Below are positions 33,988 to 43,024 of a DNA stretch of 64,000 nt, piece by piece. Location of the stretch: contig NZ_CAJYHX010000021.1 in assembly GCF_913774285.1 (NCBI RefSeq), positions 124,001-188,000 of the forward strand, written 5' to 3'. The position numbers were made by a program, and so were the translations under genes. The notes below the pieces were generated by a model that ran no database searches, was not told the DNA's origin, and saw only the letters and a program-made list of their open reading frames with translations. This DNA comes from an uncultured Sphingomonas sp. (GTDB lineage: Bacteria; Pseudomonadota; Alphaproteobacteria; Sphingomonadales; Sphingomonadaceae). The stretch's first letter is position 1. Each line of letters starts with the position of its first letter.

Positions 33988-35829
33988 TCAGAAGCTCGCC
34001 CAGTCCTCGGCGCCGGCCATCACCGGTGCCGCGCGGGGTGCGGATGGAGGTGCCGAACGGGGCGCTGCGGATGCCGAACGGGCCGGCGCCCGCATGGGCG
34101 ATCCGTTGTCGATCTTGAACCGCGCGGCCTGCCGAGTGAGGCCACTCACCTCACCGGCCAGGTTGCGGGCAGCAGCCGAGGTCTGCTCCACCATCGCCGC
34201 ATTCTGCTGCGTCGAATGGTCCATCACACCGACGGCCGTGGCGATCTCGCTGATCGCCGAGGACTGGGCGCGGTTGTCGATGGCGACCACCTCGATGAAC
34301 TCGTGCACCTGGCTGACGCTGCTGGTGATGTTGGCAAGTGCGGCATCGACCTTCTTCACCGAGTCCACCGCGACGCCGATATCGGCCTGGGTGGTGGTGA
34401 GTTGCTCGCGAGCGCGGCGCGCTTCCTCTTCGGCGCGCATCGCCAGTGCCGAGACGAGGTCGGCGACGACCGCGAAGCCGCGGCCCGCCTCGCCTGCCCG
34501 GCCCGCCTCGACGGCGGCGTTCATGGCGAGAACGCGGGTCTGGAAGGCGATCTTGTCGAGGCCCTCGATGACATTGTCGATGCCGCGGGCGCTTTCGGAG
34601 ACGCGGTCCATCGCCGCGGTGGCGTCGGTCGCGGTGGTGCGGCCGGAGTCGACGATGCCGATCGCTTCCTGGGTGAAGCCCACCGTGCGGTCGGCGGCGT
34701 CGGCGCTGGACTTCAGGCGATCGTTCATCTGCTGGAGCGCGGCCGAGGTCTGCTCCAGGCTGGCGGCGTTGCTCTCGGTGCGGCGGGCGAGATCGTCCGA
34801 GGCGGCCGAGATCTCGGTCGAGCCGGTTTCGATGCTGCGCGAGGCTTCGGACAGAACGCTGATCAGCTCGCGCAGGTTCTCCAGCGCGGTGTTGAAGTTG
34901 TCGCGCAGCGTGCCGTATGCCGGGGGCACCGCGGTGGTGATCGAGCTGGTCAGATCGCCCTCGGACATGGCGTGGAGCTTTTCCGAAAGCAGCTCGACGA
35001 TCGCCTGCTGGTCGGCATCCGCCGCGGCCTTGGCAGCCTCGGCATGGACCTTGGCTTCGGCGTTCTGGCGGAACACCTCGAGCGCACCGGCCATCGCGCC
35101 GATCTCGTCCTTGCGGCCCGAGCCGGGGATGACCGCCGCGGTGTCACCGCTCGCGAGGGTCCGCATGCGACCGGTGATGGCGCCGAGCGGCAGCGTGATC
35201 GAGCGGCTGACGAACAGGACGGCGGCAACCAGCACCAGCACGATCACCAGCGCGGCCATGCCAAGCTTGATCTCGGCGTCGTGCACCGCCGCCTGGATTT
35301 CCTCGTCGAACACGCCGGTGGCGACCACCCAGCCCCACGGCTTGAAGGCGCGGACATAAGAGATCTTGGACTTCACGCCCTTGCCGTCCGGCATCTCATA
35401 TTCGTACGAGACAAAGCCGGCGCCCTGCTCGGCGGCGACCTTGACCATCTCGCGGAAGTGATAGGTGCCGGCGGCATCCTTGCTGTCGTAGGTCGACTTG
35501 CCGACCTTCTCCGGCTTCACCGGATGCATCACCATCACGTGGTTGGTATCGAGGATGAAGAAATAGTCGCTCTCGCCGAAGCGCATCGAGCCGACCACCT
35601 TCTTGGCAGCAGCCTGCGCGTCCGCCTGGCTCATCCGGCCGGCGCGCTGCTCGGTCTCGTAATAGTCCAGCTGGCTATAGGCGATGTCCACCGCCTGCTT
35701 GGTGCGCGCCTGAAAGCTCTTGGTAAGCGAGCTGTCGAGCTGATTGATCGACAGAAGAATGACCAGCACCAGACCGACCAGCGATCCCGCACCTATGATG
35801 AAAAGGCGTTTTACCAATGCTGATATCAT
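33988..35829 (-). CDS. Methyl-accepting chemotaxis protein with periplasmic single Cache domain
   Basis: A 613-residue receptor. An N-terminal helix (LFIIGAGSLVGLVLVILLSI) is followed by a periplasmic sCache_2-type domain (FGESDYFFILDTNHVMVMHP, AFKPWGWVVATGVF). The second membrane helix is AALVIVLVLVAAVLFVS, then come HAMP and the signalling coil, whose tip matches that of the receptor at 15.5 kb nearly residue for residue (GLDKIAFQTRVLAMNAAVEA). The C-terminus DWASF is a CheR-tether-type pentapeptide after a flexible Ala/Pro/Ser linker. sCache_2 domains typically bind small carboxylates. No che genes are nearby. Confidence 0.95.
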   Translation of the reverse strand: MISALVKRLFIIGAGSLVGLVLVILLSINQLDSSLTKSFQARTKQAVDIAYSQLDYYETEQRAGRMSQADAQAAAKKVVGSMRFGESDYFFILDTNHVMVMHPVKPEKVGKSTYDSKDAAGTYHFREMVKVAAEQGAGFVSYEYEMPDGKGVKSKISYVRAFKPWGWVVATGVFDEEIQAAVHDAEIKLGMAALVIVLVLVAAVLFVSRSITLPLGAITGRMRTLASGDTAAVIPGSGRKDEIGAMAGALEVFRQNAEAKVHAEAAKAAADADQQAIVELLSEKLHAMSEGDLTSSITTAVPPAYGTLRDNFNTALENLRELISVLSEASRSIETGSTEISAASDDLARRTESNAASLEQTSAALQQMNDRLKSSADAADRTVGFTQEAIGIVDSGRTTATDATAAMDRVSESARGIDNVIEGLDKIAFQTRVLAMNAAVEAGRAGEAGRGFAVVADLVSALAMRAEEEARRAREQLTTTQADIGVAVDSVKKVDAALANITSSVSQVHEFIEVVAIDNRAQSSAISEIATAVGVMDHSTQQNAAMVEQTSAAARNLAGEVSGLTRQAARFKIDNGSPMRAPARSASAAPRSAPPSAPRAAPVMAGAEDWASF

Positions 35830-36036
35830 TCAAGAAACGCACTATACCCTCCGGACATATCCATTCCGGATTGTTATAGAACGATGCAGTCCCACAACTT
35901 CTATTTCATATGACTTATTTCGCTTTCGCAGCAAAACGAATCGAAACGTTTTCAAATGCTAACGGAAGTCGAAGTGGACCTTCCGGGATTATGCGGAGGT
36001 GGAGGAGCGCCCAACTGGCACCCCTCCGTTCCCGCA

Positions 36037-37641
36037 TCAGTTCTGGGACGCCTTGGTGCCGGGACGCGCCGGCGGCTGGCTGGAGGCGGCGGCGCGCATT
36101 GCCTCGTCGTACCAGGCCGCCAAGTCACGGTGCATCAGCGGCATGGTCGTAGGATTGAGATAGACCATGTGGCCGGCGTCATAATAGGTGAAGCGGATGT
36201 TCTTCTGCAGCTGCGGATCGAGCAGCATGTGGCTGACGTCGAACTCCGCACCGTAGAAGGGAGTGGCGAAGTCGTAATAGCCGTTCATGAAGAGCACCTT
36301 CAGATACGGATTGGTGCGCATCGTATAGGCGAGGTCGGCGGCGCTGTTCGGGGCGAGATGCGTGCCGCTGCCGTCGGGCGCGCGGTGCTTCCAGTCCCAG
36401 TCGAAGCCGGGGCCGCGTGCGGTCATCCGGTAGGGCATGTCGGTCTTGTAGCCGAGCACGCGGGTCGCATAGTCCTGGAACGTCGCGACGAAGGCCCCGG
36501 TCACCGCGGTCGAGGCCGGATCGTCGCTCGGGCTGTCGGCATTGGCGTCGGTCATGTTCAGCAGGTAGCGCGAATCCAGCCGGCCCACGGCAAGGCGGCG
36601 GTCGCGGAGCAGCTCGGTCTGGAAGTGCGACAGGGTAAGGCGCAAGTCGGCGCGCAGGATGAACGCCTCGCTGATGCCGGTGTAGTCGGCCATCTTCTTG
36701 GCGATCGCCGCCTTCTCCTCGGCCGAGATGGTCGAGCCCTTGGCGAGCGCCGCCGCATAGGGTCCGCTGGTGAAGGCACGCACCTCTGCGAGGAAGCTCG
36801 GCAGGTCGGCGGGGCGGTTCTGCAGCCGGTTATGGTACCAGGCGGTCGCCGCCATCGTCGGGAACAGCGTCAGGAAATTCTGGTCGTAGCCGGGCTGGCG
36901 GACGCCATAGTTCATGATCGTCGAGAACTGGACCATGCCGTTGAGGCTGAGCCCCGCCTCCTCGAGCTTGGCGGCGACCACCGGGTTGCGCAGCGTGCCA
37001 TAGCTTTCGCCGAACAGGAACTTCGGGCTCGGCCAGCGATCGAACTTGCTGGTGTAGCGCAGGATGGCGTGGGCGAAGCCGTCGGCATCCTGGTCGACGC
37101 CCCAGAAGTCCTTGCCGGTCTTCTCTCCAAGCGGCCGCGACCAGCCGGCGCCGAGCGCATCGATGAAGACGAGGTCGCTCTTGTCGATCAGCGAGTCCGG
37201 ATTGGGGCCGAAGCCATAGGGTGCCGGGCGGATATATTCCGGGTTGGCGGTGGTGACGCGCACCGGCGCGAAGCTGCCCATGTGCAGCCAGATCGTCGGC
37301 GATCCCGGGCCGCCATTGTAGAAAAAGGTCACCGGCCGCCGCTCGCGCGCCGCGCCGTCGCGCACATAGGCGGTGTAGAAATAGGAGGCGGTGGGCTTGC
37401 CGTCGTCGTCGCGGATGGTGAGCGTGCCGGCAGTGGCAGTATAGGCAATCCGCTGCCCGCCGACGGTGACGGCGCCGTGGCTGACCGCGGTAGTCTCATC
37501 GACCGACGGCTTAGACCAGGCGGCTTCCGCCTCGGCCTTCATCTGCTCGCGATGGTCCGGACCCTTTGCCGCCGGCTTCTCCTGCGCCCAGGCCGGGCTG
37601 GTGGTGGCGAGCAACAGGCACAGAAAAGCAGCACGGTGCAT
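36037..37641 (-). CDS. Exported S10-family serine carboxypeptidase
   Basis: A 534-residue protein with a signal peptide ending AWAQ. The S10 family is recognised from FYNGGPGSPTIWLHMGSFAP (oxyanion region), FIDALGAGWSRP, the nucleophile elbow FGESYGTLRN, and C-terminal Asp and His regions FMNGYYDFATPF and YDAGHMVYLNP. It would trim C-terminal residues from peptides in the periplasm or outside the cell. It stands alone. It complements the secreted M1 aminopeptidase at 1 kb and the M19 dipeptidase at 58.7 kb as part of an exported peptide-degrading set. Confidence 0.93.
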   Translation of the reverse strand: MHRAAFLCLLLATTSPAWAQEKPAAKGPDHREQMKAEAEAAWSKPSVDETTAVSHGAVTVGGQRIAYTATAGTLTIRDDDGKPTASYFYTAYVRDGAARERRPVTFFYNGGPGSPTIWLHMGSFAPVRVTTANPEYIRPAPYGFGPNPDSLIDKSDLVFIDALGAGWSRPLGEKTGKDFWGVDQDADGFAHAILRYTSKFDRWPSPKFLFGESYGTLRNPVVAAKLEEAGLSLNGMVQFSTIMNYGVRQPGYDQNFLTLFPTMAATAWYHNRLQNRPADLPSFLAEVRAFTSGPYAAALAKGSTISAEEKAAIAKKMADYTGISEAFILRADLRLTLSHFQTELLRDRRLAVGRLDSRYLLNMTDANADSPSDDPASTAVTGAFVATFQDYATRVLGYKTDMPYRMTARGPGFDWDWKHRAPDGSGTHLAPNSAADLAYTMRTNPYLKVLFMNGYYDFATPFYGAEFDVSHMLLDPQLQKNIRFTYYDAGHMVYLNPTTMPLMHRDLAAWYDEAMRAAASSQPPARPGTKASQN

Positions 37642-37718
37642 TCAAATCCCCCATTTTCTTGGATCAGGGAGACTTTGTTACATGCCCGCGCCGTCGAGAC
37701 AAGCGCGCGACGCTTTCC

Positions 37719-38738
37719 TTACATTTCCCCGCGCGCGCGGCGGATTGCGTACCACTTCGCCACGTTCGCCTGATGCTGCGCATAGGTCTCGGCGAAGACA
37801 TGGCCGCCGGTGCCATCGGCGACGAAGTACAGCGCCTTGGACTGCGCCGGGTGCAGCACGGCGTCGATCGATGCGCGCCCCGGATTGGCGATCGGCCCCT
37901 CGGGTAGGCCGCGCATCGCATAGGTGTTGTAGCCGTTCTTGGCGCGAAGCTCGGACTGAAGGATGCGGCGGCCGAGCGGCTTGCCCCTGGTGATCGGATA
38001 GATGATCGTGGGATCGGCCTGGAGCGGCATCCCCGCCTTCAACCGATTGGCATAGACTGCGGCCACGGTGGTGCGCTCGGCCGGCTTGGCCGTCTCCTTC
38101 TCGACGATCGAGGCGAGGATGATCGCCTCGCGCGGGGTGTTGACCACCAGCCCCTTGTCACGCCCGACCCATGCCTTGGCGAGATAGACGGTCATCGCCT
38201 TCTGCATCCGCGCCAGCACCGCCGCGCGCGGCTCGTCGCGGACATAGGCATAGCTGTCGGGCAGCACCGAGCCTTCTTCCGGGGTCTTCACCGTGCCGGT
38301 GAGCGCGGGCGCCTTGGCCAATGCTTCGGCGACGAGGATCGACGGCATGCCCTCGGGCACCGTCACCAGCCGCTGCAGCGTCTTGCCGTCCTGCAGCATC
38401 TCCAGGATCTGCCGGGCGCTGGTACGCGGTGCGATGCGATATTCGCCGGCGCGGATCGTGCCGGTACCGCCGAACGCCTTGGCGAAGGTCAGGAAGATCG
38501 GGCGCGAGGTGATCGCCCCCGCCTTTTCCAGCTCGCGCGCCGCCCGCGAGAGCGTCGCCCCCTCGGGCACGACGACGCTAATTTCCTGGGTCGCCGGCCC
38601 CGGCCCCGCCCAGAGGAACCAGCCCCCGGCAAAGGCCGCGACCAGCAGCAAGGCGGCGACGAGAAGGACGCGCGGTCCCCGACTCCGGCGCGCGGGCGCA
38701 CGCCTGGTGGAGGAACGGGGTCGCGCGCCCTTCGCCAT
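37719..38738 (-). CDS. mltG: Endolytic murein transglycosylase MltG
   Basis: A 339-residue YceG-like protein. A basic cytosolic N-terminus (RPRSSTRRAPARRSRGPRVL) is followed by one membrane helix (LLVAALLLVAAFAGGWFLWA), a LysM-like portion (ISVVVPEGATLSRAARELEK), and the catalytic domain with the essential glutamate in AIILASIVEKETAK. Also present are RLKAGMPLQADPTIIY and YNTYAMRGLPEGPIANPG. It cuts nascent glycan strands in the periplasm and limits their length. It begins five bases after the fabF stop, the usual alphaproteobacterial arrangement. Confidence 0.97.
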   Translation of the reverse strand: MAKGARPRSSTRRAPARRSRGPRVLLVAALLLVAAFAGGWFLWAGPGPATQEISVVVPEGATLSRAARELEKAGAITSRPIFLTFAKAFGGTGTIRAGEYRIAPRTSARQILEMLQDGKTLQRLVTVPEGMPSILVAEALAKAPALTGTVKTPEEGSVLPDSYAYVRDEPRAAVLARMQKAMTVYLAKAWVGRDKGLVVNTPREAIILASIVEKETAKPAERTTVAAVYANRLKAGMPLQADPTIIYPITRGKPLGRRILQSELRAKNGYNTYAMRGLPEGPIANPGRASIDAVLHPAQSKALYFVADGTGGHVFAETYAQHQANVAKWYAIRRARGEM

Positions 38739-38742
38739 CGGA

Positions 38743-40002
38743 TCAGAGCGCCTTCATCACCAGGCTGGCATTGGTGCCGCCGAAGCCGAACGAATTGTTC
38801 AGCACGGCCTTCACCTTCCGCTCCTTGGCGACGTGCGGCACGAGATCGATGCCGACGCAATTGTCGCTCGGATTATCGAGGTTGAGCGTCGGCGGCACGA
38901 TCTGGTCGCGCAGTGCCAGGATGCAGAAGATGCTCTCCACCGCACCGGCACCGCCGAGCAGATGGCCGATCGCCGACTTGGTCGAGCTCATCGACAGGCC
39001 GCCCACCGCATCGCCGAACAGACGACGCACCGCGCCGAGTTCGAGTTCGTCGCCCAACGGCGTCGAGGTGCCGTGCGCGTTGATATAGTCGATGTCCTCG
39101 AGCGCCAGGCCGGCCTTGCGCACCGCCATCTGCATCGAACGGAACGCGCCCGAGCCTTCGGGATGCGGCGCGGTCACGTGATAGGCATCGCCCGACAGGC
39201 CATAGCCGACGACTTCGGCATAGATCTTCGCACCGCGGCGCTTGGCATGCTCATATTCCTCGAGCACGACCACGCCGGCGCCCTCGCCCATGACGAAGCC
39301 GTCGCGGCCCTGGTCCCAGGGGCGGCTCGCCTTGGTGGGATCGTCGCGGAAGCCCGTGGAAAGCGCACGCGCCTGGCCGAAGCCGGCGATGCCGATCGGG
39401 CACACGGTGCTTTCCGCGCCGCCGGCGAGCATGATGTCGGCATCATCCATCGCGATCATCCGCGCGGCGTCGCCGATCGAGTGCGCTCCGGTCGAGCAGG
39501 CGGTGACCACCGCATGGTTCGGGCCCATCAGGCCGTACTTGATCGAGACCTGGCCCGAGATCAGGTTGATCAGGCGGCCATGGACGAAATGCGGCGAGAC
39601 GCGCTTCGGACCCTTTTCATGGAGCACGAGCGATTCGCTCTCGATGCCCGGCAAGCCGCCGATGCCCGAGCCGATCGAGCAGCCGGCGCGGAAGCGCATT
39701 TCTTCGGGCATGTCGAGCAGGCCGGCATCCTCGATCGCCTGGCCGGCGGCATCGATGCCGAACACGATGAACGGATCGACCTGGCGCTGGATCTTGTGGT
39801 CGACGCGCTTGCCGGCGTCGAAGCCATATTCATGATCCGCCGGCTTCACTTCGCAGGCATAGTTGCTCTGGAAATCCGTCGCGTCGAACTTGGTGATCGT
39901 GCCCGCGCCGGACTTGCTGGCGAGGATGTTCTTCCAGGCGGTTTCGACATCGGCCCCCAGCGGGGTGACGAGGCCCAGGCCGGTCACGACTACGCGGCGC
40001 AT
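38743..40002 (-). CDS. fabF: Beta-ketoacyl-ACP synthase II
   Basis: A 419-residue condensing enzyme that elongates acyl-ACP with malonyl-ACP. The active-site Cys169 lies in VVTACSTGAHSIG. The two histidines are in NAHGTSTPLGD and SAIGHLLGGAGAVES. Start MRRVVVTGLGLVTPLG at 40002 is preceded by GGAGAACTGCC; the frame is open upstream but has no family similarity there. It follows acpP and precedes mltG on the same strand. Confidence 0.98.
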   Translation of the reverse strand: MRRVVVTGLGLVTPLGADVETAWKNILASKSGAGTITKFDATDFQSNYACEVKPADHEYGFDAGKRVDHKIQRQVDPFIVFGIDAAGQAIEDAGLLDMPEEMRFRAGCSIGSGIGGLPGIESESLVLHEKGPKRVSPHFVHGRLINLISGQVSIKYGLMGPNHAVVTACSTGAHSIGDAARMIAMDDADIMLAGGAESTVCPIGIAGFGQARALSTGFRDDPTKASRPWDQGRDGFVMGEGAGVVVLEEYEHAKRRGAKIYAEVVGYGLSGDAYHVTAPHPEGSGAFRSMQMAVRKAGLALEDIDYINAHGTSTPLGDELELGAVRRLFGDAVGGLSMSSTKSAIGHLLGGAGAVESIFCILALRDQIVPPTLNLDNPSDNCVGIDLVPHVAKERKVKAVLNNSFGFGGTNASLVMKAL

Positions 40003-40137
40003 GGCAGTTCTCCAGTCAATTTCGGTTCGGTTCGTTCTTAATACAAAACGGCTCCCCGTCCGCATCGCCAAAGGCACGGGACGGGAAGCCGCCTAGTCGC
40101 AAATCCTGCCCATCGGGCCGGGAGCGCGTTTCGAGCG

Positions 40138-40386
40138 TCAGCCCTGCTGATGCTCGGAGATGTAGGCAACGGCGTCGCCGACGGTGCTGATCTTCTCCGC
40201 GGCGTCGTCCGGGATCTCGACCCCGAACTCTTCCTCGAAGGCCATCACCAGCTCGACGATGTCGAGGCTGTCCGCGCCGAGGTCATCGGTGAAGCTCGCG
40301 GTCGGCACCACGTCCTTGGCGTCGACGCCGAGATGGTCGACAACGAGCGCCTGCACGCGGGTGGTGATCTCTTCCTGGTTGGCCAT
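40138..40386 (-). CDS. acpP: Acyl carrier protein
   Basis: An 82-residue acidic protein with the 4'-phosphopantetheine attachment serine at Ser40 in [19 protein letters not shown]. It carries growing acyl chains for the neighbouring Fab enzymes. The start at 40386 ([12 protein letters not shown]) fits the family; an in-frame upstream extension is not part of it. It lies between the unknown secreted-protein gene and fabF. Confidence 0.98.
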   Translation of the reverse strand: MANQEEITTRVQALVVDHLGVDAKDVVPTASFTDDLGADSLDIVELVMAFEEEFGVEIPDDAAEKISTVGDAVAYISEHQQG

Positions 40387-40486
40387 GGTCCCTGTTTTCC
40401 TTTGTGATGGGGCTCTGAATCCGTTTTCCCGCACCTAGAATGCCGCCGGGGCGGTTGCAAGAGGGTGCCGCAAGGGCCCGCTCTCG

Positions 40487-41026
40487 TTATCGGGAAAAGT
40501 CGGCTGAAGCATATTCCAGCGTGTTGAGAAACGCAAAATATTGCGCGAGCAGTTCCGCATTGGCGCGGGTCTGTTGCGCTTCATCGGTAACGGCGGCGCG
40601 GATCAGGTCCTGCGTCGCCTTGGGAGTCAGCGGCTTGCGACGCACCTCTTCGGGCAGCGCGGCGAACTGCTGGTCGAGCGCGGCAGGGTCGAAGCCCTTG
40701 GCCTGCACCACCCGCTTCGCCACGGGCAGGCCCACTTCGGCCAGCGCATAGACGCCGGAGGCGGTGGCAGCCGCGCCGCTCCACCCGCGCTCGTTGGCGC
40801 AGGCGGTGGTGGCGTCGTTCAGCCCGCGGGTGACCGCCGCCGAATAGCGCGGTCGCTGACCGGGGGTGCCGAGGTTGCGCTCGACATCAGCGGCCAGCTG
40901 CGCCTTCACCGCCGCGTCGAGCTTCTGCCCGACGCAGACGATCGACGCCGGATCCGCCGGCGCCGCGAAGGCCGGGGTTGCGGTGGCAAGTGCAAGTGCT
41001 GCGGCGAAAACGAGACGCATATTCAT
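40487..41026 (-). CDS. Unknown exported protein inserted in the fab cluster
   Basis: A 179-residue protein with a signal peptide (MNMRLVFAAALALATATPAF then AA). The mature part is mostly helical, with two cysteines (SIVCVGQ and TTACANERGW) that could form a disulfide, and the segment NERGWSGAAATASGVYALAEVG. No family was recognised. It sits between fabG and acpP on the same strand with gaps of 28 and 100 bases, so it is probably transcribed with them. A periplasmic protein inside a fatty-acid operon is odd. It may have an envelope function or be an insertion. Confidence 0.75.
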   Translation of the reverse strand: MNMRLVFAAALALATATPAFAAPADPASIVCVGQKLDAAVKAQLAADVERNLGTPGQRPRYSAAVTRGLNDATTACANERGWSGAAATASGVYALAEVGLPVAKRVVQAKGFDPAALDQQFAALPEEVRRKPLTPKATQDLIRAAVTDEAQQTRANAELLAQYFAFLNTLEYASADFSR

Positions 41027-41054
41027 CCTACTCCACGCCCCCCGGCTGCTCGGC

Positions 41055-41795
41055 TCAGAGCATCGCCATCCCGCCGTTCACATGCAAGGTCTGGCCCGTG
41101 ACATAGGCCGCTTCCTTGCTGGCGAGATAGACGACCGCCGCGCCGATATCCTCGCCCTCGCCCAGCTTTCCGGCAGGAATACGGCCGAGCAGCGCCTCTT
41201 TCTGTGCATCGGGCAGAACGTCCGTCATCGCCGACCGGATGAAGCCCGGCGCGACGCAGTTCACCGTGATGTTGCGGCTCGCCAGTTCCTGCGCCAGCGC
41301 CTTGGACATGCCGACCAGGCCGGCCTTGGAGGCGGCATAGTTGGCCTGTCCCGGATTGCCGGTGGCACCGACCACCGAGGTGATCGAGATCATGCGGCCG
41401 AACCGCGCCTTCATCATCGGCTTGGCGGCGGCGCGCATCAGGCGGAACGCGGCTTCCAGGTTGACCTGGATCACCTGCTCCCACTCCTCGTCCTTCATCC
41501 GCATCGCGAGATTGTCACGGGTGACGCCGGCATTGTTGACGAGGATGTCGAGCTTGCCGCCCAGCGCTTCCACCGCCTGCGGCACCATAGCGTCGACCGC
41601 GGCGCGATCGGAGAGGTTGCAGGTCAGCGCGACATGCTCGCCGCCCAGGCCGGCGCGAAAGGCTTCCAGCTTTTCGGCATTGGAGCCGGACACGGCGAGC
41701 TTGGCACCCTGCGCCGCGAGGGCCTTGGCGATCGCCGAACCGATACCCCCCGACGCGCCCGTGACGAGCGCGGTCATTCCCGTAAGATCGAACAT
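41055..41795 (-). CDS. fabG: 3-oxoacyl-ACP reductase
   Basis: A 246-residue short-chain dehydrogenase. The cofactor loop is VTGASGGIGSAIAKAL, followed by NNAGVTRDNLAMRM, the catalytic serine in ITSVVGATGNPGQ, and YAASKAG with catalytic Tyr and Lys. NRDN-type NAGVTRD and the fab context support FabG over other SDRs. It reduces 3-ketoacyl-ACP with NADPH. It starts 13 bases after the fabD stop. Confidence 0.97.
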   Translation of the reverse strand: MFDLTGMTALVTGASGGIGSAIAKALAAQGAKLAVSGSNAEKLEAFRAGLGGEHVALTCNLSDRAAVDAMVPQAVEALGGKLDILVNNAGVTRDNLAMRMKDEEWEQVIQVNLEAAFRLMRAAAKPMMKARFGRMISITSVVGATGNPGQANYAASKAGLVGMSKALAQELASRNITVNCVAPGFIRSAMTDVLPDAQKEALLGRIPAGKLGEGEDIGAAVVYLASKEAAYVTGQTLHVNGGMAML

Positions 41796-41808
41796 TTCCC
41801 GTATCTCC

Positions 41809-42744
41809 TCAGAGCGCCTTCACGAGCGCTTCAATGTCATCCATCGACACGACGCTGGTCACACCAGCATCGGGGGTGATGCGCTTGACCATGCCGCCGA
41901 GCACCTTGCCGCCCAGCTCGACGAAATCATGCACGCCCGCATCGAACATCGCCGACACCGATTCGCGCCAGCGGACCATGCCGGTCACCTGCTCGACCAG
42001 CAGCGTGCGGATCGCCGCCGGGTCGCTCACCGGAGCTGCGGTCACATTGGCATAAACCGGCACCAGCGGCGCCTGGATCGCCACCTCGGCGAGCGCGGAG
42101 GCCATCGCGTCGGCAGCGGGCTGCATCAGTGGGCAATGGAACGGCGCCGAAACCGGGAGCAGCAGCGCCCGCTTGGCGCCGTGGTCCTTGGCGATCGCCA
42201 CCGCGCGCTCGATCGCGGCGCGCGCGCCCGAGATCACCACCTGGGTGGGGTCATTGTCATTGGCGACGGTGCAGACTTCGCCCTCTGCCGCGGCATCGGC
42301 GATCGCCTGCGCCTTGACGAGATCGGCGCCGAGCAGCGCGGCCATCGCCCCCTCGCCCACCGGCACCGCCGACTGCATCGCGTCGCCGCGCTTGCGCAGC
42401 AGCTTCGCGGTCGTCGCCAGATCGAGCGCACCCGCGGCGCACAGCGCGGTATATTCACCGAGCGAGTGGCCCGCGACGAAATCGGCCTTGTCGGCGAGGC
42501 GGATACCGCCTTCCTTCTCGAGCACGCGCAGCACCGCAATGGCATTGGCCATGATCGCCGGCTGGGCATTGGCGGTGAGCGTCAGGTCGCTCTCGGGCCC
42601 CTCGCTCATCAGCTTGAAGAGATGCTGGCCCAGTGCCTCGTCGACTTCCTGGAACACTTCGCGCGCGGCGGGGCTAGCTTCGGCCAAGGCCTTGCCCATG
42701 CCGACGGCCTGGCTGCCCTGGCCGGGGAAAAGAAACGCGCGCAT
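41809..42744 (-). CDS. fabD: Malonyl-CoA-ACP transacylase
   Basis: A 311-residue transferase loading malonyl groups onto ACP. FPGQGSQAVGMG is at the N-terminus, and the nucleophilic serine lies in VAGHSLGEYTALCAAG. FHCPLMQPAAD contains the catalytic histidine. It is the first gene of the minus-strand fabD-fabG-(unknown)-acpP-fabF-mltG cluster. The promoter must lie in the 280-base gap shared with the divergent PEP-CTERM gene. Confidence 0.98.
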   Translation of the reverse strand: MRAFLFPGQGSQAVGMGKALAEASPAAREVFQEVDEALGQHLFKLMSEGPESDLTLTANAQPAIMANAIAVLRVLEKEGGIRLADKADFVAGHSLGEYTALCAAGALDLATTAKLLRKRGDAMQSAVPVGEGAMAALLGADLVKAQAIADAAAEGEVCTVANDNDPTQVVISGARAAIERAVAIAKDHGAKRALLLPVSAPFHCPLMQPAADAMASALAEVAIQAPLVPVYANVTAAPVSDPAAIRTLLVEQVTGMVRWRESVSAMFDAGVHDFVELGGKVLGGMVKRITPDAGVTSVVSMDDIEALVKAL

Positions 42745-42927
42745 AACTGTATCTCCTGCGGAAGCGCCGTGAATGGGCGAGCGCGTTACGGCGAGACATG
42801 GGGCGGACGCAAGCCTGCCGCTGCACTACACCCGTCGCGAAGTCGATGCCGAGGGCCGTCCATCCGACAAGCCGATCCTTTACCGCAATCCGCGCTTCGA
42901 TTGTCGCGATCTGGGGCAGTTGGCCGC

Positions 42928-42948
42928 TTTTGGTACGATTAACCAAAA
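42928..42948. promoter_or_regulatory. Perfect inverted repeat upstream of a PEP-CTERM gene
   Basis: TTTTGGT and ACCAAAA, separated by seven bases, lie 77 bases before the PEP-CTERM start and about 185 bases before the divergent fabD start. It is AT-rich in a GC-rich surrounding, as expected of an operator. The regulator is unknown. Confidence 0.4.
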
Positions 42949-43024
42949 TCCTTGTCGTTGTAACACTTACGCGTCAGCCGTACGTCCTTCCAAGTTCATT
43001 GATGCAGTAGCGGGAGGATTTGAA

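Noticed and set aside
42910..42945. Sigma-54 promoter upstream of the PEP-CTERM gene
   Set aside because: The GG and GC elements cannot be placed at the required 10-base separation.
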